Below, one piece after another: positions 30,735 to 39,907 of a DNA stretch of 64,000 nucleotides (position 1 is its first letter; the number at the start of each line of letters is the position of its first letter). The stretch is taken from positions 1 through 64,000 of the forward strand of contig NZ_JACJJK010000007.1 of the NCBI RefSeq assembly GCF_016899935.1. The letters run 5' to 3'. Both the position numbers and the translations under genes were made by a program. The notes below the pieces were generated by a model that saw only the letters and a program-made list of their open reading frames with translations, searched no databases and was not told the origin of the DNA. This DNA comes from Olsenella uli. Lineage in GTDB: Bacteria > Actinomycetota > Coriobacteriia > Coriobacteriales > Atopobiaceae.

Positions 30735-32270
30735 GTGGCCGACAGGAAAACCCACCGACGCATGACCGGCGCCGAGCAGGTTCGTCGCTCCCAGAGCAAC
30801 CACGGCGGGGGCCGCGCCGCCCGCGTCGCGGCCGACCAGACCCCCCGCACCACGCGCCGCGTCACCACCAGCCCGAGGCACATCGCCACGCGCGCCGAGG
30901 GCGCCGAGTCCTACGCCGCCCGCCGCAAGAAGAAGCGTCGCGGACGCGTGCTCCGCACAATCCTGGTTCTGCTCCTCGTCGCGTTCGTCGGCGTGGGCGC
31001 GGCTGCGGCGGCCTACATCGTCCGTATCAACAACTCCTTCCAGGAGGACGTCACCGACGAGATCCGTGCCCAGCTCACCGAGCCCGTCGAGATGCAGGAC
31101 CCGTTCTACATGCTGCTTCTGGGCGTCGACAAGAGCCAGGGCCGCGCCGAGGACTGGGGCGACGCCACCTCCAACTTCCGCTCCGACACGATCATCCTCG
31201 CCCGCATCGACGCGCCGTCGCAGAAGGTCACCCTCGTCTCCATCCCGCGTGACACCCTCGTCGACATGGGCGCCAACGGCGAGCGCAAGATCAACGACGC
31301 CTACTCGATCGGCGGCGGCGCCTACATGATGGAGGTCGTCGAGGAGTTCGCCGGGGTCGACATCACGGCCTACGCCGAGGTGGACTTCGAGCAGTTCACC
31401 TCCATCGTCGACACCATCGGCGGCGTGGAGGTCACCCTGCCCGTCGCCGTCAAGGACAGTTACGCCAACATCGACCTGCCCGAGGGCACCCAGACCCTCA
31501 ACGGCGAGCAGGCGCTCGGCCTGTGCCGCGCGCGCCACGCCTATGACGAGTACGGCGGCGGCGACTTCTACCGCGCCGCCAACCAGCGCATGGTCATCGG
31601 CGCCATCATCAAGAAGGTCCTCACGCTCGACCCCGTGGGCATGGTCAACGCCGTCTCCGCCATGGCGGAGAGCGTCACGGTCTACCCCCTCACGGTCACC
31701 GACATCGTGAGCCTCGCGGTGCAGTTCCAGAACTTCGACGTGGACTCCGGCTTCTACTCGGGCCAGACGCCCACCATCTCCGAGTACGTCAACGACGTCT
31801 GGTACGAGATGCCGGACGAGGTCGCCTGGGACGAGATGATGGAGCGCGTCAAGGCCGGCGAGACCCCCTACGCCGACGAGAGCCAGGACTTCACCCACGG
31901 CGTGGCCGGGTCCATCGGCGTCTCCTCGGGCAGCGGCTCAGACGGCGACGCCTCGGGCACGGGCTCCGGCTCCTCGACCGGCGACGCAACCTTCTCCGGC
32001 AGCGTCCTCGTCCTCAACGGCACGAACGTGAGAGGTCTCGCCGCGAGCACGTCCACCGAGCTCGAGGGCGCGGGCTTCTCACCCTACGCGGACAGCGCCG
32101 ACTCGATGGACCACGCCACCTCGACGGTCTACTACAACGGCAGCCACCGCTCCGCCGCCCTCGGCGTCGCGCAGACCCTCGGCATCGACAAGTCCAACGT
32201 CGCCGAGAACACCGTCGGCTACTCCACCGGCTACGACGTCATCGTGGTCCTGGGCGCCGATCAGGCGTAA
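30735..32270 (+). CDS. LytR-CpsA-Psr (LCP) family cell-wall glycopolymer ligase
   Basis: 511 residues from GTG 30735, chosen because AAGGAGG lies 7 bases upstream. A basic cytoplasmic N-terminus ends in RRKKKRRGR. One transmembrane helix spans about residues 75-96. The extracellular LCP domain contains MLLLGVDKS, a SDTIILARID block and VSIPRDTLVDM (the Arg/Asp that handle the pyrophosphate lipid). The C-terminal LytR_C domain contains VLVLNGTNVRGLAA. It transfers polymers from the lipid carrier to peptidoglycan. Nearby glycosyltransferases fit the same pathway. It ends at a shared convergent terminator. Confidence 0.93.
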   Translation: MADRKTHRRMTGAEQVRRSQSNHGGGRAARVAADQTPRTTRRVTTSPRHIATRAEGAESYAARRKKKRRGRVLRTILVLLLVAFVGVGAAAAAYIVRINNSFQEDVTDEIRAQLTEPVEMQDPFYMLLLGVDKSQGRAEDWGDATSNFRSDTIILARIDAPSQKVTLVSIPRDTLVDMGANGERKINDAYSIGGGAYMMEVVEEFAGVDITAYAEVDFEQFTSIVDTIGGVEVTLPVAVKDSYANIDLPEGTQTLNGEQALGLCRARHAYDEYGGGDFYRAANQRMVIGAIIKKVLTLDPVGMVNAVSAMAESVTVYPLTVTDIVSLAVQFQNFDVDSGFYSGQTPTISEYVNDVWYEMPDEVAWDEMMERVKAGETPYADESQDFTHGVAGSIGVSSGSGSDGDASGTGSGSSTGDATFSGSVLVLNGTNVRGLAASTSTELEGAGFSPYADSADSMDHATSTVYYNGSHRSAALGVAQTLGIDKSNVAENTVGYSTGYDVIVVLGADQA

Positions 32271-32275
32271 AACTT

Positions 32276-32303
32276 GCCTAAAAGGGGTCTGACCCCTTTT
32301 AGG
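32276..32303. terminator. Bidirectional terminator between the LCP gene and ychF
   Basis: GCCTAAAAGGGG pairs with CCCCTTTTAGGC around TCTGA, with a further TTGCCTAAAA/TTTTAGGCAA overlap; it serves both convergent genes. Confidence 0.85.
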
Positions 32304-32318
32304 CATTTTAGGCAAGTG

Positions 32319-33395
32319 CTAGACGTTGAAGCGGAAGTGCATGACGTCGCCGTCCTGGACGACGTAGTCCTTGCCCTCGATGCGGAGCTTACCGGCGTTC
32401 TTGCAGCCGGCCTCGCCGCCGAGCGCGACGTAGTCGGCGTAGCTGGCAACCTCGGCCTTGATGAAGCCGCGCTCGAAGTCCGAGTGGATCACGCCGGCGG
32501 CCTCCGGCGCCTTGGCGCCCACGCGCACGGTCCAGGCCTTGACCTCCATCTCGCCGGCCGTGAAGTAGCTCTGCAGCCCCAGCAGCCTATACGCCGCCTG
32601 AGCGAGCGTCTCCAGGCCGCTCTTCTCCAGGCCCAGGTCCGCCAGGTACTCGGCGGCCTCCTCGGGCTCGAGCTCGGAGAGCTCGGCCTCCACCTTGGCG
32701 CAGATGGGGATCGGCGTCACGCCGTCAATCGGGGCCAGCTCCTCGCCGAGCTGATCCTCGTCGACGTTGGCCACGTAGAGGATCGGCTTCATCGTGAGCA
32801 GGAAGAGCCCCTTGGTCTCGGCGCGCTCCTCGTCGGTCATCTCCATCGTGGCGGCGCGGTTGCCCTCGTTCAGCCACGCGAGCAGGCGGCGCGCCACGTC
32901 GGCCTTCACGGCGAGCTCCTTGTCGCGCTTGGCGTCCTTCTCGAGGCGAGGGAGCTGCTTCTCCAGGCTCTGGATGTCCGCGAGGATGAGCTCGGTCATG
33001 ATCGTGTCCGCGTCCCCGGCGGGGTCCACGAACTCGCCCACGCGCCCGACCTCGCGCATGACGTTGGGGTCGGTGAAGTAGCGCACGACCTCGCAGATCG
33101 CGTCCGTCTCGCGGATGTTGGCCAGGAACTGGTTGCCGAGGCCCTCGCCCTCGTTGGCGCCCTTGACCAGGCCCGCGATGTCCACGAACTCCACCGTGGC
33201 AGGCACGATGCGCCCGGGGTGCACGATCTCCGCGAGCTTGCCCAGCCGCTCGTCGGGCACGTCCACGATGCCCACGTTGGGGTCGATCGTGGCGAAGGGG
33301 TAGTTGGCCGCGAGGCCGCCCTTCTTGGTGAGCGCGGTGAAAAGCGTCGACTTGCCCACGTTGGGCAGGCCCACGATGCCAATGGAAAGCGACAC
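32319..33395 (-). CDS. ychF: Obg-like ATPase YchF
   Basis: 358 residues. G1 [12 protein letters not shown]3 in [18 protein letters not shown], the characteristic YchF NVDE in place of the Obg NKxD (hence ATP preference), and a C-terminal TGS-like domain ending MHFRFNV. A ribosome-associated ATPase involved in stress responses. It is co-directional with the ferredoxin-type gene immediately upstream (gap about 10 bases). Confidence 0.95.
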   Translation of the reverse strand: MSLSIGIVGLPNVGKSTLFTALTKKGGLAANYPFATIDPNVGIVDVPDERLGKLAEIVHPGRIVPATVEFVDIAGLVKGANEGEGLGNQFLANIRETDAICEVVRYFTDPNVMREVGRVGEFVDPAGDADTIMTELILADIQSLEKQLPRLEKDAKRDKELAVKADVARRLLAWLNEGNRAATMEMTDEERAETKGLFLLTMKPILYVANVDEDQLGEELAPIDGVTPIPICAKVEAELSELEPEEAAEYLADLGLEKSGLETLAQAAYRLLGLQSYFTAGEMEVKAWTVRVGAKAPEAAGVIHSDFERGFIKAEVASYADYVALGGEAGCKNAGKLRIEGKDYVVQDGDVMHFRFNV

Positions 33396-33405
33396 GTCCT
33401 TCTCC

Positions 33406-34728
33406 TTACTTCTTGCTCTTCTCGGCGGCGGGGGCGGCGGGACTCGCGGGAGCGGGGGCGGCGGAGTCGTCGAGTCTCTCCAGGGCGTCGGCGACCCGCC
33501 CGAGCTGCTTCTTGCCCTTGGCCACGTACTCGGAGGCCTTGGCCTTGGCCTCGGCCTTCTTGCGGGCGACCTCCTCGGCCACCTTGTCCGGCACCACGAG
33601 CTCGCGCACGTCCATGGGCTCCATCGAGAGCGCGCCCTCCTCGCACACGGTCGCGCAGGCGCCGCAGCTCACGCAGTAGGCGCTCTGAACCGTCACCATG
33701 CCGTCGCGCCCGAGGTCGAGCGCGTGCGTGGTGCAGACCTTGGCGCAGTCGCCGCACATCGTGCACAGCGCGTGGTCGCAGACGGGCACCTCGAGCCGCA
33801 CCAGCGCGGCGAGCGACTCGTCATGCTGCAGCGCGCCCATCATGAGCTTGCGGCCCTGGGTGAGCAGGCGCACGTGGTTGCCCGCCGTCTTGGAGCCCAC
33901 GGCGTTCTCGAGCTCCTTCTGCAGGCGGTTGAGGCGCTGCGAGTGGTCGGAGATCTTCTTGGCCACCGCCTTCGCGCCGGCGAGCGCCGGGGCGGTGCGC
34001 GTGACGAGGCGCTCGACCGAGGTCACGGCCCCGCTCACGAACTGGCTGCGCTTGTAGGCGCGCGTGAGCTCGTGCGTCATCGCCGACTCCTCGACCTCCA
34101 GGCCGAGCGGCGCGTCCGCCCACTCCTCCGCCGTGCCGATGGCGTCGACGTAGGTCTCTTCCCCGGTGGTGGTCCGGCAGCGGTCGCAGATGCCCACGGG
34201 CAGGTAGACGCTGATGTTGTCGTAGTCCGCGAGCAGCGAGAACCACAGGTCGCGCGGCACGGCGCCCACGCACGCGAGCACGACCTCGTTGCCGTGCGGC
34301 AGCCGCCCCAGCGCGCGGGTGCACGTCACGTAGCACTGCTCGTAGGACGACGCCACGCGCGCGATCTGGTCGTAGAGCTGACGCGGCATGTGACGGCGCG
34401 TGGAGAACGCCTCCGTCGGGCACACGGCGGCGCACAGGCCGCACTTGCGGCAGTCGTCCGCCACCGAGACGGACTTGTTGTGAATCGTGATCGAGTGCGT
34501 GGGGCACACGTCCAGGCAGCGCGAGCACACGTCGGTGCGCTGGCCCGCCACGCGCAGGCAGCGCCCGGAGTTGGCGAAGGGCTTCTCCTTGTAGTCGGCG
34601 GGGTTGTAGACCTTCTGCTCCCCGTCGTCCATAATCGAGCCCACCATCTGGTTGGGCATCTCCTTGAGGGAGCGCCAGTCGCTCTGCAGGTCTATGAGCT
34701 CATCGAGAAAGTCTCTCTTCTCGGCCAC
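33406..34728 (-). CDS. Polyferredoxin-like 4Fe-4S protein
   Basis: 440 residues from GTG 34728 (GAGGAAGGGG upstream). Two N-terminal cluster motifs (CSRCLDVCP and CRKCGLCAAVCP) and two C-terminal motifs (CTMCGDCAKVC and CVSCGACATVC) flank a ~220-residue middle that has ICDRCRTTTGEE, a possible extra metal site. The C-terminal tail is Lys/Ala/Pro-rich and unstructured. No membrane span or molybdopterin motif. Probably an electron carrier or a redox sensor in anaerobic metabolism. The partner enzyme is not in the window. Confidence 0.8.
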   Translation of the reverse strand: MAEKRDFLDELIDLQSDWRSLKEMPNQMVGSIMDDGEQKVYNPADYKEKPFANSGRCLRVAGQRTDVCSRCLDVCPTHSITIHNKSVSVADDCRKCGLCAAVCPTEAFSTRRHMPRQLYDQIARVASSYEQCYVTCTRALGRLPHGNEVVLACVGAVPRDLWFSLLADYDNISVYLPVGICDRCRTTTGEETYVDAIGTAEEWADAPLGLEVEESAMTHELTRAYKRSQFVSGAVTSVERLVTRTAPALAGAKAVAKKISDHSQRLNRLQKELENAVGSKTAGNHVRLLTQGRKLMMGALQHDESLAALVRLEVPVCDHALCTMCGDCAKVCTTHALDLGRDGMVTVQSAYCVSCGACATVCEEGALSMEPMDVRELVVPDKVAEEVARKKAEAKAKASEYVAKGKKQLGRVADALERLDDSAAPAPASPAAPAAEKSKK

Positions 34729-34779
34729 GGGTCCCCTTCCTCTCCCCCTCGCGTCACGGTCTCCCATTGTACGCCCGCG

Positions 34780-35772
34780 CTACGCGAGCGGCGGCATCGG
34801 CTCCCACGCGGGGTCGTGCAGGATCTTGCGGGCGTCGCGCTGGCCGGCCGCCAGGCGGCGCAGGCCCGAGCCGAGGTGCGCGCGGTCCACGACGAGCAGC
34901 CGCACGAGCTCCTTCGCAAAGGTGAGCAGCGTCCCCGTCGCAAAGCCGACCGCGCTGTAGTCCCCGTGGAGGCGGGCGTAGCGCGCCAGGTAGCCCCGGT
35001 TGCGCGTGATGTAGTAGCGAGTCATGTCGGAGGTGGAGTTGAGCTGGCGCACCGAGCCAATCCCCTGGTTGGCGACCTCGCGGCTGCGCGAGAGCACGTA
35101 GTCCGGCACGTAGTAGACGTCCGTCACCTTGCTCGCCAGGTAGCCGTAGAGGGCGTCGTCGAAGTAGATGAAGAAGCGGGCATCGGGCACGCCGATCTTC
35201 TCGACCACCCCGCGCGAGAAGAACCCGCCCTCGAAGCACAGCGCGTTGGCGAGCTTGTAGCGCTCGCCCGGGCGCCAGCGGTCGCGGGAGACGGGGTTGT
35301 AGATGCACAGGCGCGGCCAGAAGCGGTACTGCCAGTAGAAGTGGCCGCCGTCGAAGTCGCGGCGCTGGCCCATGACGGCCTGCGCCTCGGCGCTCCAGCG
35401 GCCCAGCGTCGCCAGGCCGTCCGGGTCCACGCGGACATCGTCGTCCATGACCCAGAACCACTCGGCGCCCAGCTCGAAGGCACGGCGGACTCCCTCGGAG
35501 AAGCCGCCCGAGCCGCCGGTGTTGGTCTTCATGCCCACGTAGAGCGCGCGCGAGATGCCGCCCGAGGCGTCCGGGTCGTCCGTCGTGGCGCCCCAGAGGG
35601 CGTCGGCGCGGGCCGCAAAGTCCGCCACGATGCGCGCGGTCTCGGCGGAGTCCTCGTTGTCCACCACCACCACGCGCCAGGGCGCCTCGCTCAGCGCGAG
35701 CACGGACTCGAGCAGGCCGGCGAGAAGTTCCTGGCGCTTGAAGGTCACGATCACGATCGCGGCTCGCCTCAT
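34780..35772 (-). CDS. Family-2 glycosyltransferase (GlfT2-like)
   Basis: 330 residues from ATG 35772, with the longer frame rejected because the GT-A fold begins RRAAIVIVTFKRQELL. It has VVVVDNEDS near residue 35 and the metal-binding acid triad in EWFWVMDDDVRVD. The later part (YYITRNRGYLARYA) is typical of galactofuranosyl/rhamnosyl transferases that use an aromatic and RNR motif. It probably adds sugar to a wall polymer. It is divergent from the glycosyltransferase at 35855. Confidence 0.85.
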   Translation of the reverse strand: MRRAAIVIVTFKRQELLAGLLESVLALSEAPWRVVVVDNEDSAETARIVADFAARADALWGATTDDPDASGGISRALYVGMKTNTGGSGGFSEGVRRAFELGAEWFWVMDDDVRVDPDGLATLGRWSAEAQAVMGQRRDFDGGHFYWQYRFWPRLCIYNPVSRDRWRPGERYKLANALCFEGGFFSRGVVEKIGVPDARFFIYFDDALYGYLASKVTDVYYVPDYVLSRSREVANQGIGSVRQLNSTSDMTRYYITRNRGYLARYARLHGDYSAVGFATGTLLTFAKELVRLLVVDRAHLGSGLRRLAAGQRDARKILHDPAWEPMPPLA

Positions 35773-35854
35773 GGCTTCCCCCGTCTCTCCCGGCCCGTCA
35801 TGCGCCCTAGTATTATAGGGTACGACGCAGGGAGCCCCCGACCCAGGGAGGAGC

Positions 35855-36970
35855 ATGGGCGCCATAAACCCATCCGAGAACCACGAGCTGGTCTCCGTGG
35901 TCATCCCGATCTACAACGCCGGGGCCACGCTCGACGAGTGCCTGGCCAGCGTCGAGTCGCAGACGCACCGCGAGCTCGAGATCATCTGCGTGAACGACGG
36001 CTCCACGGACGGGTCGGCGCGGATCGCGCGCGACCATGCCGCCCGCGACAGCCGCATCGTCCTCATCGACAAGCCCAACGAGGGCTACGGCGCCTCCTGC
36101 AACCGGGGCGTCGGCGCGGCGCGCGGCACCTGGGTCGCCATCCTCGAGCCGGACGACGTCCTGCCCCCGACGGCCTACGAGGACCTTCTCGCCCGGGCGG
36201 ACGAGCTGGGCGGCGCGGGCGCGGTCGACGTCGTGCGCGGCGCCTACTGGCGCGTCGTCGCGGACGGGCGCGGCGGCGAGGCGCGCGTGAGCTGCCCGTA
36301 CCGGGGCCGCGTCAGGCCGCGTCGTCAGCCCTTCGCGGTCGGGGACGGCGTTGAGCTGCTGCGTCACCACCCCGCGATCTGGGCCGGCGCCTACCGGCGC
36401 GCCTACCTCGTCGAGCAGGGAATCCGCTTCGTCGAGGTGCCCGGGGCCGGCTGGGCGGACAACCCGTTTCTGGTGGAGACGCTCTGCCGCACCAAAAAGA
36501 TCGCGTACACGGACCGCTGCGTCTACGTCTACCGCGAGCGCGACCTGCGCGAGGCCGAGTCGCTCGCCGCGCGCTCGCCGCTGACGCCGCTCGAGCGCTG
36601 GAACGACATGATGGACGCCGCCGAGCGCGCGGGGGTGAGCGACCGCCGGGTCCTCTCCGCCCTCGCGCTGCGCGGGGTGAACTACGCCCTGATCACGCTC
36701 GAGGGCGCCGGCGAGGACGCGCCCGGCGTGCGGGAGCTGCTGGAGCGGTCGATGGGACGGCTCGACCCCAAGGTGGTCTTCTCGGAGCCAGGGATATCGT
36801 CGGCGGGACGGGAGCTCTTCGCGCGGGTCCGCGGCGTCCGCGCGCCGCGCGGCGGTCGGGCGGCCCACCTGGCGTACCTCGCGCGCGAGGGGCTCTACCG
36901 CGTGCGCACCAACGGCCTCGCCTTCTCCGTGCGCACGGCGCTGAGCCGGCGCGGGGGCAGGCTGGGGTAG
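35855..36970 (+). CDS. Family-2 glycosyltransferase
   Basis: 371 residues; GGGAGGAGC precedes ATG 35855. A GT-A nucleotide-sugar domain (VVIPIYNAGATLDECLASV, ICVNDGSTDGS, ILEPDDVLPP with the DxD-like acids) makes up the first ~220 residues. A helical C-terminus follows. Cytoplasmic, without membrane helix. It is divergent from one GT and convergent with another, consistent with a small cell-surface polysaccharide cluster. Confidence 0.87.
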   Translation: MGAINPSENHELVSVVIPIYNAGATLDECLASVESQTHRELEIICVNDGSTDGSARIARDHAARDSRIVLIDKPNEGYGASCNRGVGAARGTWVAILEPDDVLPPTAYEDLLARADELGGAGAVDVVRGAYWRVVADGRGGEARVSCPYRGRVRPRRQPFAVGDGVELLRHHPAIWAGAYRRAYLVEQGIRFVEVPGAGWADNPFLVETLCRTKKIAYTDRCVYVYRERDLREAESLAARSPLTPLERWNDMMDAAERAGVSDRRVLSALALRGVNYALITLEGAGEDAPGVRELLERSMGRLDPKVVFSEPGISSAGRELFARVRGVRAPRGGRAAHLAYLAREGLYRVRTNGLAFSVRTALSRRGGRLG

Positions 36971-36984
36971 GCGCGGGCGCGCCC

Positions 36985-38052
36985 TCAGACGTAGGCGTCC
37001 GGCATGGCCCAGGCCGCGCTGCCGCGCCCGAGCAGCGAGAGGAGCCGCGCCTGCGCGCAGGCCAGGCGGACGTTGCCGCCGCGCACCGGGGCGAGCATCG
37101 AGCGCGCCGCGCTGCTCGCGGGCCGCGCCACGGAGGCCGCGAGGCGCGCCTGGTCGGTCCCGATCATCGCCGCCACCGCACGCCGCTGCTCGGCGGCGGG
37201 CAGCCCGCTCGCGCACGTCTCCTCCACGCAGGCCACGAGCTGCTCCATGTAGCGGCTCTGGAGCGCCTCCATGCTGGCGGCGTCCCCCTCGAGACCCCAG
37301 TGCCGGTAGAGGTCGAGAAGCGCCGCGTGCTCGCGCTCCAGCAGCTGGTAGCCCTCGGCCCGCCCGAGCCTGCGCTCCTGGGGCGCCACGGCGCGCTCGA
37401 CGCGGCAGCAGACGCCCCCGAGGACGCCCGCGCGCTCGACGTCCGCGAGGTAGCCGAGCACGAAGCGGTGGTCGTAAAGCCCGTCGGCGGCAAAGCCCAG
37501 GCCCAGCTCGCGCACGCGCGCCAGCGAGAAGAGCTTGCCCGCCGCCGGCAGGAGCTGGCCCGAGGAGAGGAGCTTCCAGGCGTTGGTCCGCAGGTCGTGC
37601 TGCGTGGGAAAGACGGTCGCCTCGGAGGCGAGCTCGACCTCCGTCGCGCGGCCGCCCGCGCCGACCAGGCAGAGCTCCAGCCCGCCGACCGCAAGCTCGA
37701 GCGAGCGCTCCCCGGCGAGGCCCACGAGGTCGGCGAGCATGTTCGGGCGGGCGTAGGCGTCGGCGTCCATGACGGTGAGGTAGGTGCCCGAGGCGCGCTC
37801 GAGGGCGAGGTCGAGGGCCGTCCCGCGCGAACAGGCGTCGGCGCGGACGACCTCCACGCGCAGGTCGCGCTCCGCGACGCCCTCCAGGATCCGGACGGTC
37901 CCGTCCTGCGAACCGGCGTCAACCACCACGAGCTCGAGCTCGCGCAGGGACTGGTTCTGGACGCTCTCCACGACGCGGCGCACGGACCCCTCGGCGTCAT
38001 GGACCGCCATGAGCACCGAGACGACAGGCCCTCTGGTTGTGCCGCGCGCCAT
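36985..38052 (-). CDS. Family-2 glycosyltransferase
   Basis: 355 residues, starting MARGTTRGPVVSVLMAVHDAE. GT-A motifs VVDAGSQDGT and LTVMDADAYARPNML are visible. The C-terminal half is helical. It ends 14 bases from the convergent glycosyltransferase. The donor and acceptor cannot be identified from sequence. Confidence 0.85.
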   Translation of the reverse strand: MARGTTRGPVVSVLMAVHDAEGSVRRVVESVQNQSLRELELVVVDAGSQDGTVRILEGVAERDLRVEVVRADACSRGTALDLALERASGTYLTVMDADAYARPNMLADLVGLAGERSLELAVGGLELCLVGAGGRATEVELASEATVFPTQHDLRTNAWKLLSSGQLLPAAGKLFSLARVRELGLGFAADGLYDHRFVLGYLADVERAGVLGGVCCRVERAVAPQERRLGRAEGYQLLEREHAALLDLYRHWGLEGDAASMEALQSRYMEQLVACVEETCASGLPAAEQRRAVAAMIGTDQARLAASVARPASSAARSMLAPVRGGNVRLACAQARLLSLLGRGSAAWAMPDAYV

Positions 38053-38170
38053 CTCCGCATCCTCTCGCCCGACCGGGGACGTCCCGGGGACACTCCCTCT
38101 AGGGTATCAGCGCCCGGCGGGCCCGCCGTCCCTGCAGAAAAACGACAGAGTTGTGGAAGGTGCGGGTAAG

Positions 38171-38950
38171 CTACGCCGCCGCAAAGCGGCCGATGGTGAC
38201 GCCGAGCTGCGTCTGGTCGAGCACCTGGCGCCCGGTCTCCGTCACGGTGCCGGCCTCGTCGGTCGTGGTCTCGGCCGTGAGCGGGGCGTCTGCGGGGACG
38301 AGGTTGGCGACCCCGATCGAGGACAGCGTCTCGGCAAAGGAGAGCAGCCCCGGCGCGTCCATGTTGGTCCTGATCCGGGAGAGGAACCCCGACGCCGAGC
38401 GCACGAGGTTCTCCGTCCCCGACCCCGCGAGCTGGGCGGCCTCCTCCAGGACGTCGCCGGTCGCCAGGACGACGTTGTCAAAGTCGATCCCCGCCGCGCT
38501 CCCGAGCGGGACGACGCAGGCGGCGTAGCCCTCGGACGAGAAGAGCTCGGCGAGCGTCGTCGGCTGGTCGTCGACCGTGAGGGCGAGGTCCGTCGGCAGG
38601 CTCACGAGGGTCGCGGTCCCCGCCGTGGCGTTGACGGAGAGGATGCGCGCGTCCGTGAGGGAGCCGCCCGCGTCGAGGCTGTCCGAGGTGAGCAGCAGCG
38701 TGCTGTGGATCTCGTTGCCGGTGTCCACGTAGCCCTCGGCGGGGCCCGCCGCGGCCCCCTGCGAGGAGAGCGCGCCGGAGAGTGAGGCGTCCCCCATGCG
38801 GCTCTCCAGGCTCGCGCGGTTCCAGGCGAGCATGACGATCACGGCCGTCGCCACGAGCGCCGCCGCGGCCACGATGCCGCCGACCAGGTTGCGCCGGGGA
38901 CTGGGCTCGGGAACGTCGGTCCGCTCGAACCTCTCGCGCTTTCTTGCCAT
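38171..38950 (-). CDS. Degenerate LCP-like membrane protein
   Basis: 259 residues. A cytoplasmic basic N-terminus, one membrane helix (about residues 22-43), then an extracellular domain resembling LCP proteins: RILSVNATAGTATLVSLPTDLALTVDD aligns with the LCP strand that normally ends SIPRD, but here Thr replaces the catalytic Arg. The rest (LAELFSSEGYAACVVPLG) also follows the fold. It probably lacks ligase activity and may bind polymer or partner LCP. No LytR_C domain is present. It follows the cluster of glycosyltransferases. Confidence 0.65.
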   Translation of the reverse strand: MARKRERFERTDVPEPSPRRNLVGGIVAAAALVATAVIVMLAWNRASLESRMGDASLSGALSSQGAAAGPAEGYVDTGNEIHSTLLLTSDSLDAGGSLTDARILSVNATAGTATLVSLPTDLALTVDDQPTTLAELFSSEGYAACVVPLGSAAGIDFDNVVLATGDVLEEAAQLAGSGTENLVRSASGFLSRIRTNMDAPGLLSFAETLSSIGVANLVPADAPLTAETTTDEAGTVTETGRQVLDQTQLGVTIGRFAAA

Positions 38951-38978
38951 GACGCACCGCCCTTCTCGCCAGACCGTC

Positions 38979-39875
38979 CTACACCAGCATACCCGACGCG
39001 CCCACGAGCAGCCCCGTCGCGACGGCGACGACGTACACGAACGCGGTCACGAGGGCGTTCTGCCGCGCGTCGGCGTTGGTGCGCCAGAGCACGAGCAGGC
39101 CCACGCCGCCGGAGGCGAGCAGCCCCGCGAGCATCGGGCCCGTAGCCAGCACGCCGTCGAGGTAGAGCTCCGTGATCGCGACGCTCGCGCCGCAGTTGGG
39201 GATCAGCCCCACGAGCGCCGCGAGGAAGGTCGCCCGGACCGGGTGGTTGGCGAGAAGGGCGCCGAGGGCGTCCTGGCCCACGTACTCGATCGCGAGGCCA
39301 AAGACGAAGGTCACCGCGAGGATGAACAGGGTCACCTGGACGGTGTGGACCAGCGCGGAGCGAACGATCGCCCAGCGGCCGTGGGCGTGGTCGTGGCCGT
39401 GGTCGTCGTCGCAGTGGCAGTGCTCGCGCTCGCACAGCTCGTGGATGTGCACGTGGCCGTCGCCGGCGCGGTGCCAGGCGCGCAGCAGCGCGTCCACGAC
39501 GAGGCCCACCGCGAGGCCCACGAGCACCTTGACCCCCATGATCGCGAAGAGGCGCCCCAGCGGCTCCTGGTGGGCCAGGAACACGGGCACCATCTCGTCC
39601 GAGGTGGAGAGCACCACCGCGACGAGCGTGCCGACCGTGACCACGCGCCCGGCGTAGAGGGTCGCCGCCATGGCGGAGAAGCCGCACTGGGGCAGCGCGC
39701 CCAGCAGGGCGCCCACGACCGGGCCGGCCGCGCCCGAGCGCTCCACGACCGCGCGCACGTGGGCGCTCGCGGTGTGCTCGATCGCCTCCATGGCGAGGTA
39801 GGTCACAAAGAGCAGCGGGACGAGCGGCAGCGTGTCGAGGACGCTGTGCTCGAGGACGTGCAGGAGAAAGTCCAC
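38979..39875 (-). CDS. Putative metal permease (ArsP_2 / 10-TM exporter family)
   Basis: 298 residues from GTG 39875 (GGGAGGC upstream). It has about eight to ten hydrophobic helices. The repeated motifs GALLGALPQCGFSAMAATLYAGRVVTVGTLVAVVLSTSDEM and LIPNCGASVAITELYLDGVL form the internal symmetry of the ArsP_2-type putative heavy-metal exporter family. Between the halves lies a soluble loop very rich in His, Cys and Asp (HVHIHELCEREHCHCDDDHGH), a likely metal sensor or buffer. Substrate unknown: Mn, Zn or arsenicals are all possible. Confidence 0.78.
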   Translation of the reverse strand: MDFLLHVLEHSVLDTLPLVPLLFVTYLAMEAIEHTASAHVRAVVERSGAAGPVVGALLGALPQCGFSAMAATLYAGRVVTVGTLVAVVLSTSDEMVPVFLAHQEPLGRLFAIMGVKVLVGLAVGLVVDALLRAWHRAGDGHVHIHELCEREHCHCDDDHGHDHAHGRWAIVRSALVHTVQVTLFILAVTFVFGLAIEYVGQDALGALLANHPVRATFLAALVGLIPNCGASVAITELYLDGVLATGPMLAGLLASGGVGLLVLWRTNADARQNALVTAFVYVVAVATGLLVGASGMLV

Positions 39876-39907
39876 GGTTTGCCTCCCAAGCGGGACCGCC
39901 GGGAGGG

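Noticed and set aside
33304-36354. A 1016-codon plus-strand open frame
   Set aside because: Covers the minus-strand 4Fe-4S and glycosyltransferase genes and has no motif; GC-driven shadow.
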